A DNA stretch of 64,000 bases from Mycolicibacterium aromaticivorans JS19b1 = JCM 16368 (GCF_000559085.1 NZ_JALN02000001.1:62001-126000), one strand, 5' to 3'. Shown: positions 38,428 through 47,922, counted from the stretch's first letter. Numbers and translations are program-made. Notes: generated by a model not told the origin, from the letters alone.

Positions 38428-38816
38428 GGTTTTCCCTCGTCGCAGTGAATCCCGCACGTGCAGGTGTCGATCGACGGACAGGTGCACGCCATCGCCCATT
38501 CGATGATGCCGCGAGCCCGAGCCAGCGTCGCCAGCTGCGCGTCGATGTCGGCAAGCTTCGCCTCGGCCAGTGCGCGGCTGGCCGGCCGCCCGGGCGCCGC
38601 GTCCTGCAACAACACGGCGATCTCGTCGAGGCTGAACCCAGCGGCCTTGCACAGCCCGATGACCTCGAGCCTGGTCAGCACTGCGCCGTCGTAGCGGCGC
38701 TGCCCGCCGGCCCGCGACGGCACGGGCAGCAGCCCGATCTTCTCGTAGTAGCGCAGCGTGGTCGCCGCCACGTCGGTGCGACGAGAGACATCGCCGATCG
38801 TGAGCGCAGTGGTCAT
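38424..38816 (-). CDS. MerR-family regulator with cysteine-rich C-terminus
   Basis: A 130-aa MerR regulator. The winged helix is at residues 3-70 (LTIGDVSRRTDVAATTLRYYEKIGLLPVP) followed by the dimer helix. The C-terminus has five cysteines in fifteen residues (positions 111, 113, 119, 121, 125), suggesting metal or thiol sensing. The ATG at 38816 is chosen because GGAAGG lies five bases upstream; the GTG at 38822 abuts it. Upstream is a MerR-type dyad shared with the divergent PPOX gene. Confidence 0.85.
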   Translation of the reverse strand: MTTALTIGDVSRRTDVAATTLRYYEKIGLLPVPSRAGGQRRYDGAVLTRLEVIGLCKAAGFSLDEIAVLLQDAAPGRPASRALAEAKLADIDAQLATLARARGIIEWAMACTCPSIDTCTCGIHCDEGKP

Positions 38817-38835
38817 GGACACCTTCCCGGGCTGC

Positions 38836-38866
38836 TTGACTTGGAGCCAACTCTAAGTCCTTCAAT
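38836..38866 (+). promoter_or_regulatory. MerR-type operator-promoter for the divergent PPOX gene
   Basis: TTGACT (-35, 38836-38841) and TTCAAT (-10, 38861-38866) are 19 bases apart, the long spacing typical of MerR-activated promoters. The spacer holds the dyad GACTTGGAG-N4-CTCTAAGTC (38838-38859, one mismatch). On the minus strand TAGAGT (38850-38855) could be the -10 of merR itself, giving autoregulation. Confidence 0.65.
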
Positions 38867-39308
38867 GGCTGATGTGGATACCTTGCGCGCCAGCCGCTAC
38901 GCACAGTTGCGGACCTACCGCCGGGACGGCAGAGCGGTCGACACCCCCATCTGGTTCCACCTCGACGGCACCACCTTGGTGTTCCGCACCAAGGTCGGGC
39001 CGAAGACCACGCGGATCGTCAACGACCCCCGGGTGCAGCTGCGGGTGTGCGACTACAAGGGTCGCGTGCCCGACTCCGCTCCCGCGTACGACGGGCACGC
39101 GAGCGTGCTGTCGGGCGCCGAGGCCGACCAGGCGAACCGGCAGCTGCACGCGCGCTACGGCTGGCAGTACAACCTCGTCCCGCTGCTACCCCTTCCCGGC
39201 GTCAACAACGTCGACGCCGGGCTGCGGTGGCGGGAGAAGTGGCAGCGGGTCCGCACCCGCACGGTGTGGCCGGGCAGCGCGATCGTGCGGGTGCAGCTGT
39301 ACAGCTAA
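38865..39308 (+). CDS. PPOX-class (pyridoxamine oxidase-like, F420/FMN) oxidoreductase family protein
   Basis: A 147-aa split-barrel protein: YAQLRTYRRDGRAVDTPIWF at the N-terminus and VFRTKVGPKTTRIVNDPRVQLR near residue 42 are typical of small PPOX-class flavin or F420 proteins. Divergent from the MerR gene and probably activated by it. The ATG at 38865 lies inside the predicted -10, so the GTG at 38874 (codon 4) may be the true start of a leaderless transcript. The stop interlocks with the MarR stop in CTAA. Confidence 0.78.
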   Translation: MADVDTLRASRYAQLRTYRRDGRAVDTPIWFHLDGTTLVFRTKVGPKTTRIVNDPRVQLRVCDYKGRVPDSAPAYDGHASVLSGAEADQANRQLHARYGWQYNLVPLLPLPGVNNVDAGLRWREKWQRVRTRTVWPGSAIVRVQLYS

Positions 39309-39766
39309 CAGTCAAGTAGCGCCTGCAGGATGTCGCGCAGCTCGGCAAGGCGTCGCGCTCCGAGCACCTGCTCCCAATGTTCCTCGACAGCAAGGGCATT
39401 GGCGCGCATGACGCGCAAAGCCTCGCCACCGCGCGGTGTCAACGCGATACGCAGCGTCCGCGCATCGGCGTCATCGCGAGATCGCACGACGTACCCGTGC
39501 GCTTCCAGAGCCCTGATGGCCTGCGCGACCGCTTGCCGGCTCACCTGAAGCCGATCTGCCAGTGCCGAGGCGTGCAGCGCGCCCTGGGCCAGCGGCACCA
39601 GGGCCACTGCCTGTGCCGGTCGCAAACCATCGAGTCCCGCGGCGGCGAACGCCGCGCGCAGCCGAGGGCCGCCGCTGGCCGCCAGCATCTGCACCAGGGC
39701 CGGCACGGTGGGCTGCCACGTCGACTCGGGCACGGATCGCGTTGTCACGACGAACCAGTGTGCCAT
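39305..39766 (-). CDS. MarR-family transcriptional regulator
   Basis: A 153-aa winged-helix regulator. The recognition region is ALHASALADRLQVSRQAVAQ near residue 60, and the wing is VRSRDDADARTLRIALTPRGGE near residue 95. The start at 39766 (MAHWFVV) is the best; the in-frame start at 39796 would run through a perfect dyad. It probably controls itself and the divergent esterase lipoprotein. The inducer is unknown. Confidence 0.82.
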   Translation of the reverse strand: MAHWFVVTTRSVPESTWQPTVPALVQMLAASGGPRLRAAFAAAGLDGLRPAQAVALVPLAQGALHASALADRLQVSRQAVAQAIRALEAHGYVVRSRDDADARTLRIALTPRGGEALRVMRANALAVEEHWEQVLGARRLAELRDILQALLDC

Positions 39767-39777
39767 CGCGCCATTTT

Positions 39778-39796
39778 TTGACAAGCGCCTTGTCAA
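39778..39796. promoter_or_regulatory. MarR operator between the marR-type gene and the esterase gene
   Basis: TTGACAAG-CGC-CTTGTCAA is a perfect 19-base dyad with eight-base arms, of the size and type bound by MarR proteins. It lies 12 bases upstream of the regulator start and 21 bases upstream of the esterase start. Confidence 0.75.
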
Positions 39797-39816
39797 TTCT
39801 CCCGCCGCACGCGAAG

Positions 39817-40776
39817 ATGGGTCACGTGCCGACCCCTGCCACTCGAATGTTGACGATCGGCGTGATCGCCGTCGTCGTCCTGGTGGCGGGAGGCTGCCTC
39901 GGCGACGGTCGCGCGACGGGCACCCCTATCGGCCCGACGCGAGACCTCCCTGTCGGTCAGTCCATCCACTCGCTGTCCGTCGACGGCCTGACCCGTTCGT
40001 TCCACGTCTACCGACCAGACGGGCTGTCCGGGCCGGCGCCACTGGTGGTGATGTTGCACGGCGGATACGGCGACGGGGCACAAGCCGAACGCGCCTACCA
40101 CTGGGACGCCGAGGCGGACGCCGGGCACTTCCTGGTCGCCTATCCTGACGGACTGGACCGGGCCTGGAATGCCGGCTCATGCTGCGGGCGCCCGGCCCGA
40201 TCCAACGTGGACGACGTGACATTCCTCACCACCATGGTGGGCGCGATCGAACAGCAGATCCCGATCGACACCACCCGCGTATTCGCCACCGGCATGTCGA
40301 ACGGTGCCATGATGGCGCTTCGGTTGGCTTGCCAGAGCAATCTTTTCGCCGCGATCGCACCGGTTGCCGGCACCTTGTTGGCCCAGTGTTCCGATCCGTC
40401 ACCGACCTCCGTTCTGCAGATCCACGGCACCGCGGACGACCGCGTACCGTACGGCGGGGGCCCTGGCAAAGCACGCACCGCCTCAGGTGCCCCCAACGTC
40501 GACGGACCCTCTGTGGAGTCGGTCAACGCCAACTGGCGCACGATCGACGGGTGCGCGCCGCCGGTTTCGTCGAACCGCGAGGACGTCACGACTCAGCGCG
40601 CCGACTGCCCCGAGCGACGAACCGTTGAGTTGATAACTATCGCCGGCGCCGGTCATCAGTGGCCAGGCGGGATCGCGAATCCCGTTGTGGACGAGATCGC
40701 CGGTCTACCGCCGCCGTCGACGGCTTTGGACGCGACTGACACGATCTGGCAGTTCTTCCGCCAACACCCTCGATAA
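39817..40776 (+). CDS. PHB-depolymerase/feruloyl-esterase-like lipoprotein (LpqC type)
   Basis: A 319-aa exported esterase. The N-terminus (IGVIAVVVLVAGGC) looks like a lipoprotein signal with the lipidated cysteine near residue 27. The hydrolase domain has MLHGGYGDGA near residue 85, nucleophile elbow GMSNG near residue 165, HGTADDRVPY near residue 207 and AGHQWPGG near residue 287. The family cleaves polyhydroxyalkanoate or aromatic esters outside the membrane. GTG 39826 and ATG 39847 are alternative starts. Divergent from the MarR gene across a perfect dyad. Confidence 0.78.
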   Translation: MGHVPTPATRMLTIGVIAVVVLVAGGCLGDGRATGTPIGPTRDLPVGQSIHSLSVDGLTRSFHVYRPDGLSGPAPLVVMLHGGYGDGAQAERAYHWDAEADAGHFLVAYPDGLDRAWNAGSCCGRPARSNVDDVTFLTTMVGAIEQQIPIDTTRVFATGMSNGAMMALRLACQSNLFAAIAPVAGTLLAQCSDPSPTSVLQIHGTADDRVPYGGGPGKARTASGAPNVDGPSVESVNANWRTIDGCAPPVSSNREDVTTQRADCPERRTVELITIAGAGHQWPGGIANPVVDEIAGLPPPSTALDATDTIWQFFRQHPR

Positions 40777-40877
40777 CCGCACCGCTCCCGCTGAGCGCCA
40801 TCCGCACTGCGCGATTAGAGTAGGTCACGATTCCAGCGAAGGTGGTGCGCGATGCGGGTTCCAGCGACAGTACCGCG

Positions 40878-41684
40878 GTGCTGAAGCGCGACGTCGGCGC
40901 CGAGATCGACGTGACGGTCACTGCGCCAACGACTTTGGAGTTCCAGATCGCGGTCGCCCCGGCTCCAGGGGCACACCTCACCGAATCGCTGGAATACCGC
41001 GTCAACGGAAAACTCATCAGCCCTGACGAGATCATCGGCGACCACGGCACCCGCATTCACCGCTTCGACGCCGGCGAGGGTTCGGTGACCGCTTCCTATC
41101 GGGCCACCATCGAGGGCCGGACCGATCCGCCACCCGTGCGCGATATCGACCTCTCGACGTATCTTCGGCCCAGTCGCTACGCCGAAGCCGACAAGTTCTT
41201 CGGCTACGCCGCCACCGAATTCGGCCAGTACGCGAACTCCGTCACGGTGTTGGAGAAGGTGTCGTCGTGGGTGGGGACACGGCTGGATTACGTTCCTGGA
41301 TCCAGTGATCCGACCGACGGCGCCGTCGACACCCTGCTCGCGGGCGCCGGCGTCTGCCGCGATTACGCGCATCTGGTGATCGCACTGCTGCGCGCGGTGA
41401 ACGTCCCGGCGCGTTTGGTCGCGGTCTATGCGCCGGGCTGTGACCCGATGGACTTTCACGCCGTCGCCGAAGCGTTCGTCGACGGCGCCTGGCAGGTCGT
41501 CGACGCGACATGCCTGGCGCCGCGCCAATCGATGGTGCGGATCTCCACCGGCCGAGACGCCGCGGACACCGCGTTTCTGGACAACCACAACGGCGCGATC
41601 ACGCTCAACAGCATGGAGGTCACCGCGGTCGTCGACGGCATGTTGCCACTCGACTCGGTGCACGACCTGGTGGCCTTGAGCTGA
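40878..41684 (+). CDS. Transglutaminase-like cysteine peptidase family protein
   Basis: A 268-aa protein with an N-terminal beta domain (RDVGAEIDVTVTAPTTLEFQIAV) and a transglutaminase-like core. The triad candidates are Cys in GAGVCRDYAHL near residue 155, His in DFHAVAEAFV near residue 194 and Asp in WQVVDATCLAP near residue 209. The start is uncertain: GTG 40878 fits the family N-terminus, GTG 40842 gives 12 more residues. TAGAGT at 40816-40821 could be the promoter. Role is unknown; such proteins act as peptidases or amidases. Confidence 0.75.
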   Translation: MLKRDVGAEIDVTVTAPTTLEFQIAVAPAPGAHLTESLEYRVNGKLISPDEIIGDHGTRIHRFDAGEGSVTASYRATIEGRTDPPPVRDIDLSTYLRPSRYAEADKFFGYAATEFGQYANSVTVLEKVSSWVGTRLDYVPGSSDPTDGAVDTLLAGAGVCRDYAHLVIALLRAVNVPARLVAVYAPGCDPMDFHAVAEAFVDGAWQVVDATCLAPRQSMVRISTGRDAADTAFLDNHNGAITLNSMEVTAVVDGMLPLDSVHDLVALS

Positions 41685-41693
41685 TCGGTGGAC

Positions 41694-44600
41694 CTAGCCC
41701 CCGAGGCAGCCCGGCCCCAGCAGCGCCTTGAGGTCACCCATCAGCGCCGACGACGGCGTCACCCGCAGCGACTGGTCGAGTTCCAGCGTGGTGATCCGGT
41801 CGCCGCTGATCAACCGCAGGTGCACCTGCGCGGTACCCGGATGGCGAGCCAGCACCTGCTTGAGTGCGCTCACCTTGTCCATCGTGCACTGCCTGGTGGG
41901 CAGGCTCACCGCAAGGGGCCGGTTCGCCTGTGCGCCCGAGAAGTCCGGTACCACAAGCTCGTTGGCGATCAACGAGATGCGGTCGTCCTGGATGCGTACC
42001 TTGCCGCCGACGAGCACCACCGCGTCGTCGGCGATCTCGGCGCCGAACAGCGAGTAGGTCTGCGGGAAGAACATCACTTCGATACCGCCGGTGAGATCCT
42101 CCAACTGCGCTGAGGCCCAAGGCATTCCGTTCTTGTTGACCCGCCGGTTGACACCGGCCAGAATGCCGCCGACCCGAACCTGCGTGTCGTTGGCGACATC
42201 CCCGCCGAGGATGGCCGGGATCTGAGTGTCGACCTGGGCATTCAACAGGTGCGCCACCCCGTTGAGCGGATGCCCGGAAACGTACAGTCCGAGCATCTCC
42301 CGCTCGAGGGCCAGTTTGTGCTTGTCGTCCCACTCCTCGTCGGGCACGCGGATGGTGAACGCGGAGTCGCCGCTGTCGGCACCGTCACCGTCTCCCCCGC
42401 CGAACAGGTCGAACTGTCCGATCGCTTCCGCCTTCTTGGTGCCCAGCACCGAGTCGACGGCATCGGTGTGCACCAGGAACAAGCCCTTGCGCGGATGCTT
42501 CAGCGAATCGAAAGCCCCTGCCTTGATCAGGGATTCGGTGACCTTCTTGTTGCAGGCCGCGATGTCGATCTTGTTCAGATAGTCGGAGAAGTCGGTGAAC
42601 TTGCCCTTGGCGGTCCTGGTCGCGATCAGCGAACTGACAACGTTGGCGCCGACGTTGCGGATCGCGCCGAGCCCGAACCGGATGTCGTCCTCCACCGAGG
42701 CGAAGTTCTGCACCGACTCGTTGACGTCGGGCGGCAGGACCGTGATGCCCAGCCGGCGGCAGTCGGCGAGGTAGACCGCCGCCTTGTCCTTGTCGTCACC
42801 GACGGAGGTGAGCAGCCCGGCCATGTACTCGGCCGGGAAATTGGCCTTGAGGTAGGCAGTCCAGTAGGAGACCAGTCCGTAGCCGGCAGCGTGCGATTTG
42901 TTGAACGCGTACCCGGCGAACGGAAGGATGGTGTCCCACAGCGCTTTCACCGCCTTCTCGGAGAACCCGTTGGCGGTCATCCCCTCCTTGAAGCCCTGAT
43001 ACTCCGCCTCGAGCACCTCGAGCTTCTTCTTGCCCATGGCTTTCCGGAGCGCATCGGCCTTACCCATCGAGTAGGAGGCGACCTTCTGCGCGATGAACAT
43101 GATCTGTTCTTGGTAGACGATCAGACCGTACGTCTCGGAGAGGATCTCCTTGAGCGGTTCTTCGAGCTCCGGGTGGATCGGCTTGATCGCCTGCCGGTTG
43201 TTCTTGCGGTCGGCGTAGTCGTTGTGGGCGTTCATGCCCATCGGGCCGGGGCGATACAGGGCCAGCACGGCGACGATGTCGTTGAACTCGGTGGGCTGCA
43301 TGCGCCGAAGCAGGTCCCGCATCGGCCCACCGTCGAGCTGGAACACGCCCAGGGTGTCGCCCTTGCCCAACAGTTCGTAGGCCTTGGGATCGTCCAGCGG
43401 AAGCGATTCCAAATCCACGTCGATACCGCGGTTGGCTTTGATGTTCTCAATGCAGTCGCCGATGATCGTCAGGTTCCGCAGGCCGAGGAAGTCCATCTTC
43501 AGCAGGCCGATGGCCTCACACGACGGGTAGTCCCAGCCGGTGATGATCGCGCCGTCCTGTGGCCGCTTCCACAGCGGGATCGCCTCGATCAGAGGCTGCG
43601 AGCTCATGATCACCGCGCACGCGTGCACACCGGCGTTGCGGACCAGACCCTCCAGGCCACGCGCGGTCTCGTAGATGGTGCGCACGTCGGGATCGGTGTC
43701 GATCAAGGCCCGGACCTCGGCGGCCTCCTTGTACCGCTCGTGGTTCGGGTCGGTGATCCCCGCCACCGAGATGTCCTTGGCCATGATCGGCGGCGGCAGC
43801 GCCTTGGTGATGCGGTCGGCGATCGCGAAGCCCGGCTGGCCGTAGTGGACACGGGCCGAATCCTTCAGCGCCGCCTTGGTTTTGATGGTGCCGAACGTGA
43901 TGACCTGGGCGACCCGGTCACTGCCCCACTTCTCGGCGGCGTAGCGAACCATCTCACCGCGGCGACGATCGTCGAAGTCGATATCGATATCGGGTGCCGA
44001 CGGGCGCTCCGGGTTCAGGAACCGCTCGAACAGCAGCCCGTGCGGGATCGGGTCGATATTGGTGATGCCCAGCGCGTAGGCCACCAGCGACCCGGCCGCC
44101 GAACCACGGCCCGGCCCGACCCGGATGTCGATCGACTTCGCGTAGTTGATCAGGTCGGCCACGATCAGGAAGTACGACGGGAAACCCTTGCCACAGATGA
44201 CGTCGATCTCGTAGCCGGCCCGCTCGGTGTACTCCGGCGGCACCGCGTCCGGAAAACGCCGCCGCAGACCGGCCGCGACCTCGTGACGCAACCAGCTGCC
44301 CTGGTCATGGCCGTCCGGCACCGGGAAGATCGGCATCCGGTCGGTGGGGGCCCACACGTCGGCGTAGGACTGCACCCGCTCGGCGATCAGTAGCGTCGAA
44401 TCGCAGGCCTCGGGAACCTCCGCGTCCCACAGCGCGCGCATCTCCGCCGCCGACTTCAGGAAGTAACCGTCGCCGTCGAACTTGAACCGGTTGGGGTCCG
44501 ACAGCGTCTTGCCGGTCTGGATGCACAGCAGCGCTTCGTGGTTGTGCGACGCGTCGCGGGTGACGTAGTGGCAGTCGTTGGTCGCCAAGGCCGGAATACC

Positions 44601-45251
44601 GAGCTTGCGTCCGACGTCCAGCAGGCCCTCGCGGACCCGGCGCTCGATCGAGAGCCCGTGGTCCATCAGCTCCAGGAAGTAGTTCTCCGGCCCGAAGATC
44701 TCCCGCCACTTGGCGGCGGCCTCCAGCGCCTCCTTCTCGTGGCCCAGCCGCAGCCGGGTCTGCACCTCACCCGACGGGCAGCCGGTGGTGGCGATGATCC
44801 CCGCCGCGTGCTCGGCGATGATCTCGGCATCCATCCGGGACCACTTGCCGAGCTGACCCTCGAACGAGGCGAGCGTCGACAGCTTGAACAGATTGCGCAG
44901 GCCGGTGGCGTTCTCGGCGACCATCGTCATGTGCGTGTAGGAGCCGCTACCCGACACGTCGTCACTCTTCTGGCCGGGATCGCCCCACAGGATGCGGCGG
45001 GTATCGAATCGAGAGGCGGGCGCAATGTAGGCCTCGACGCCGATGATCGGCTTGATGCCGACCTTGGTGGCCGCGTTGTAGAACTCGCTGGCCCCGAACA
45101 TGTTTCCGTGGTCGGTCATGCCGATGGCGGGCATCTCGAGACGTTGCGCCTCGGCGAGCATGGGCGTGATCTTCGCCGCACCGTCGAGCATTGAGTACTC
45201 GGTGTGGTTGTGCAGGTGCACAAAAGAGCCGGCTGAAGTTCCAGTACCCAT
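41694..45251 (-). CDS. dnaE1: DNA polymerase III alpha subunit, replicative
   Basis: DnaE1 (1185 aa) is the replicative polymerase. The N-terminal PHP domain ([24 protein letters not shown]) is in mycobacteria the proofreading exonuclease. The polymerase active site has [18 protein letters not shown] near residue 385 and the aspartates of PDIDIDFDD near residue 423. A clamp-binding motif QFDLFG lies near residue 945, and the OB domain follows near residue 1000. A TAGACT box nine bases upstream suggests a very short leader. Confidence 0.97.
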   Translation of the reverse strand: MGTGTSAGSFVHLHNHTEYSMLDGAAKITPMLAEAQRLEMPAIGMTDHGNMFGASEFYNAATKVGIKPIIGVEAYIAPASRFDTRRILWGDPGQKSDDVSGSGSYTHMTMVAENATGLRNLFKLSTLASFEGQLGKWSRMDAEIIAEHAAGIIATTGCPSGEVQTRLRLGHEKEALEAAAKWREIFGPENYFLELMDHGLSIERRVREGLLDVGRKLGIPALATNDCHYVTRDASHNHEALLCIQTGKTLSDPNRFKFDGDGYFLKSAAEMRALWDAEVPEACDSTLLIAERVQSYADVWAPTDRMPIFPVPDGHDQGSWLRHEVAAGLRRRFPDAVPPEYTERAGYEIDVICGKGFPSYFLIVADLINYAKSIDIRVGPGRGSAAGSLVAYALGITNIDPIPHGLLFERFLNPERPSAPDIDIDFDDRRRGEMVRYAAEKWGSDRVAQVITFGTIKTKAALKDSARVHYGQPGFAIADRITKALPPPIMAKDISVAGITDPNHERYKEAAEVRALIDTDPDVRTIYETARGLEGLVRNAGVHACAVIMSSQPLIEAIPLWKRPQDGAIITGWDYPSCEAIGLLKMDFLGLRNLTIIGDCIENIKANRGIDVDLESLPLDDPKAYELLGKGDTLGVFQLDGGPMRDLLRRMQPTEFNDIVAVLALYRPGPMGMNAHNDYADRKNNRQAIKPIHPELEEPLKEILSETYGLIVYQEQIMFIAQKVASYSMGKADALRKAMGKKKLEVLEAEYQGFKEGMTANGFSEKAVKALWDTILPFAGYAFNKSHAAGYGLVSYWTAYLKANFPAEYMAGLLTSVGDDKDKAAVYLADCRRLGITVLPPDVNESVQNFASVEDDIRFGLGAIRNVGANVVSSLIATRTAKGKFTDFSDYLNKIDIAACNKKVTESLIKAGAFDSLKHPRKGLFLVHTDAVDSVLGTKKAEAIGQFDLFGGGDGDGADSGDSAFTIRVPDEEWDDKHKLALEREMLGLYVSGHPLNGVAHLLNAQVDTQIPAILGGDVANDTQVRVGGILAGVNRRVNKNGMPWASAQLEDLTGGIEVMFFPQTYSLFGAEIADDAVVLVGGKVRIQDDRISLIANELVVPDFSGAQANRPLAVSLPTRQCTMDKVSALKQVLARHPGTAQVHLRLISGDRITTLELDQSLRVTPSSALMGDLKALLGPGCLGG

Positions 45252-45365
45252 AGGCCCGTCAGTCTAGGGCCGCGGACCGACAGCGTTCGGCGTGTCGCGT
45301 ACGTGTCTGGCGGCTCGTGTCGATTCGCTTCGCGCCGGCCCATGACTCCTGATAGGCAGAACCCT

Positions 45366-45737
45366 ATGTTCGCGTCCAAGCCCCCGCTGCGCAGTGTGGG
45401 CAGCGACCCCGACTACCGCTTCACCCTGGCCAACGAGCGGACCTTCCTGGCCTGGTTGCGGACGGGTCTGGCGCTGCTGGCCGGAGCGGTGGCGCTGGCC
45501 AGCCTGGTCCACGATTTCGGACCGCGCCCGTTCCGGATCGTGATCACGGGGCTGCTGCTCGTGCTGTCGCTGGTGGTCACCGCGGGCGCCTATGTCCGGT
45601 GGGATCGCGCCGAGCGGGCCATGCGGGAGAAGCGCCCTCTGCCGACCGATCCGCTGCCCCGGATCATCGTCTCCGGGGCGGCGATCATCATCGTGGCCGC
45701 AGCGGTGCTGGTCTACCTCGCCGAGTTCGGCCGGTGA
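45366..45737 (+). CDS. DUF202 membrane protein, first of pair
   Basis: A 123-aa protein with three hydrophobic segments. The family start is ANERTFLAWLRTGLALLAGAVA near residue 20. It overlaps the second DUF202 gene in GTGA, as in M. tuberculosis Rv2272-Rv2273. Function is unknown; related domains occur in VTC-type and other membrane proteins. An ATG at 45342 is an alternative start. Confidence 0.82.
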   Translation: MFASKPPLRSVGSDPDYRFTLANERTFLAWLRTGLALLAGAVALASLVHDFGPRPFRIVITGLLLVLSLVVTAGAYVRWDRAERAMREKRPLPTDPLPRIIVSGAAIIIVAAAVLVYLAEFGR

Positions 45738-46063
45738 CCGAGAACCCGGACGTCACAGCGGTGGCCGAGCGCACGGCGCTGGCGTGGCAGCGCACAACCA
45801 TCGGGTTGTTGGCGATTGGTGCCCTGCTGGTGCGCTGGAGCGTGGTCGAACGGTTTGCGCTGTGGCCGGGCATCATGCTCACCACGGCAGCCGCGCTCGC
45901 CGGCCTGGTCCTGGTCCGGCGGCGCTACCAACGGGTCCGCGCCGCGCTGCTGGCCGGGCAGACGCCGCTCTCGCGCTACTTGATCCCCGGCGCCACCGCG
46001 GTCGTGCTGGTGCTCGTCGCCGGTGTGGGCGCGGCAATCCTGCTGGAGTACAGCCGCCTCTAG
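45734..46063 (+). CDS. DUF202 membrane protein, second of pair
   Basis: A 109-aa protein with the DUF202 motif AERTALAWQRTTIGLLAIGALLV near residue 10 and three hydrophobic segments. It is coupled to the first DUF202 gene by a GTGA overlap, so the two may form a heteromer. The stop interlocks with the convergent gene in CTAG. Confidence 0.82.
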   Translation: MTENPDVTAVAERTALAWQRTTIGLLAIGALLVRWSVVERFALWPGIMLTTAAALAGLVLVRRRYQRVRAALLAGQTPLSRYLIPGATAVVLVLVAGVGAAILLEYSRL

Positions 46064-46656
46064 GCCTCGTCTTTGAGCATGCGGGCTATCTCGCGGGCCT
46101 GTTCCTCGGTCACGTCACCGGAAAGCTGCAACACCTCGCCGTCAATCCGCTCGGTGATCTTCGGCGCCCACACCACCAGGTTGGACCGTACGAACGCGAC
46201 CTGCTGATCGATATGCGACGCGGTGAAATCGCCGAACGCCCGCGCTGATTCCGGAGTCATCGTGACCTGCACCATCTGCTTGGCGGTCAGCGGGTTCAGG
46301 AACGAGTCGACATCGGTGAGCTGAACCGTCAACGCCTGCGGGCCCAGCTCGTACACCGCGGACTTGACGATGTCGCAGATGCGCAGCGGCGCCTCGGGCG
46401 GCGTCGGTGGCGGCGGGTCGCAGTCCCCGGGCCGGATGACGAACGGCCCCCCGGTCACCGGCCGCAGCGACAGCGGCTTGATGGTCAGCGGCGGCGGCGT
46501 GGTGGTGGTGGTCGTCATACCGACGGCGTCCTGCTGCTTGGTCAGGACACCCGGGGTGAGCAGCACCCCGAGGACGGGCACCACGATCGCCGCCGCCGCC
46601 AGCGCCGCCACCACGGCGATCATGATCCGCCGGTTGCGGGGGGACTTGTCGGTCAT
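46060..46656 (-). CDS. Single-pass protein with SecD/SecDF P1-like domain
   Basis: A 198-aa protein: one N-terminal membrane helix (about residues 10-33), a Thr/Pro-rich linker (residues 48-58), and an external domain of about 120 residues. That domain (YELGPQALTVQLTDVDSFLNPLTAKQMVQVTM ... ERIDGEVLQLSGDVTEEQAREIA) resembles the P1 head of SecD. It lacks any transporter part. Function is unknown; a SecD-derived accessory or lipid/peptide binding role is a guess. Confidence 0.65.
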   Translation of the reverse strand: MTDKSPRNRRIMIAVVAALAAAAIVVPVLGVLLTPGVLTKQQDAVGMTTTTTTPPPLTIKPLSLRPVTGGPFVIRPGDCDPPPPTPPEAPLRICDIVKSAVYELGPQALTVQLTDVDSFLNPLTAKQMVQVTMTPESARAFGDFTASHIDQQVAFVRSNLVVWAPKITERIDGEVLQLSGDVTEEQAREIARMLKDEA

Positions 46657-46683
46657 GCGCTCCTCGATCTGAATGTCATTGGC

Positions 46684-47916
46684 TTACATGGGAACGGGCG
46701 CACCGAATCCTGGGATGATCCCGATCGGGATCACTGCCAGCAGGATCGCACCGACAGCGAACACGATCAGAGTGCGGCGGGTCGGCGGTTCATCGATTTC
46801 GGGCTGGTTGCGGGTGTACAGCAAGAAGACCACCCCGAGGTCGAAGGCGATGATCACCCACCACCGGACCCAGTCCACCCCGGTCGCGAACACCGGCAAA
46901 ATCATCACGATCCCGACGAGCATGGCCAGCGGCCTGCCCCGAAGGATCGCGGTGAACCGCCGTACCGGAACACCTGCGACATGGCTGATCGCCAGCATGC
47001 CGATGAGCAGCGTGGCCAGCCCGTAGACCGTCGATCCGGCCAGCGCCACCACACCGATGCTGCCGACGAAGCGCACGCCTTCACCGAAGGTCATGTCGAA
47101 CAACGGCAGGAAGGCCCGGCAGAACCAGTCGTGGTAGTCGACGTAATAGTGGAAGCCACTCAGCAGCTGGCCGATGGTCGGTTTGCCGGCCAGTGGATGG
47201 TTCATGGGCCCGTGCTGCACCAGCTGACACAACTGCGGGGACACCTTCTGCCTGCCGAATGCGGCCAACGCCAGGGCGACCAACACGGGCGGCCCGAGCG
47301 CGGCCACGACGCTGGTCCAGAACGCCTTGGCGTCCAAATGCCGCGCCAGCACCGTCAGCGCCGACAGCACGCCGAGCCCGAACAGGAACGGCGTCGCCTC
47401 GTGGATCAACGTCAACACGGCAAGCGTCAAACCAAAGACAGCACTGGCCATTACGGTCGCGCGGGTGGCGACCCTGGTCAGCAGGACCGCGAACAGGGCC
47501 AGCGCGGCGCCGCCCAGCAGATCGGTACGCGCCGAGAACAGCGCGAACGCGAACCCGAACGGCAACACAGGGATCAGCAGGGCGGTCAGCCGCCGTCGCT
47601 GCGACCGTCCGGACCTGACGGCGACCGACCAGGCCACCCCTGCGAGACCGAGAACGAAGGCCACCGTCGGAATCCAGCGCAGCACCGCCAGGCCGCCGAA
47701 GTAGTGCGCGGCGCCGAACAGGTCCAGCATCTCGCCGGCAAGTCCGCGCCGGATGAAACCCACCGAGTAGTCGATGGCGAAGTACGAATACCAATAGCCG
47801 TCGGGGACCACCGTGATCGCAAGCGTCACAAGCACTGCCGCCCAGAACAGCAGCAGTGCGGTGAACGTGATGAAGAAGCCACGCCTGCTCCCGGTGTCGA
47901 CCGCGGCGCTCGGCAT
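46684..47916 (-). CDS. Polytopic membrane protein, function unknown
   Basis: A 410-aa protein with about ten hydrophobic segments. Near the N-terminus the stretch FAIDYSVGFIRRGLAGEML resembles a motif often seen in EpsG-like or polymerase-type membrane glycosyltransferases, but I cannot assign a family. The ATG at 47916 lies six bases after a TATACT box (leaderless). It is divergent from a polysaccharide pyruvyl transferase with overlapping promoters, which suggests a joint envelope role. Confidence 0.6.
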   Translation of the reverse strand: MPSAAVDTGSRRGFFITFTALLLFWAAVLVTLAITVVPDGYWYSYFAIDYSVGFIRRGLAGEMLDLFGAAHYFGGLAVLRWIPTVAFVLGLAGVAWSVAVRSGRSQRRRLTALLIPVLPFGFAFALFSARTDLLGGAALALFAVLLTRVATRATVMASAVFGLTLAVLTLIHEATPFLFGLGVLSALTVLARHLDAKAFWTSVVAALGPPVLVALALAAFGRQKVSPQLCQLVQHGPMNHPLAGKPTIGQLLSGFHYYVDYHDWFCRAFLPLFDMTFGEGVRFVGSIGVVALAGSTVYGLATLLIGMLAISHVAGVPVRRFTAILRGRPLAMLVGIVMILPVFATGVDWVRWWVIIAFDLGVVFLLYTRNQPEIDEPPTRRTLIVFAVGAILLAVIPIGIIPGFGAPVPM

Positions 47917-47922
47917 CGGATG

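Noticed and set aside
42249..44393. Open frame of 714 codons on the plus strand opposite dnaE1
   Set aside because: It is the antisense shadow of a GC-rich gene; dnaE1 has full-length family identity and the shadow translation is low-complexity with no domain.
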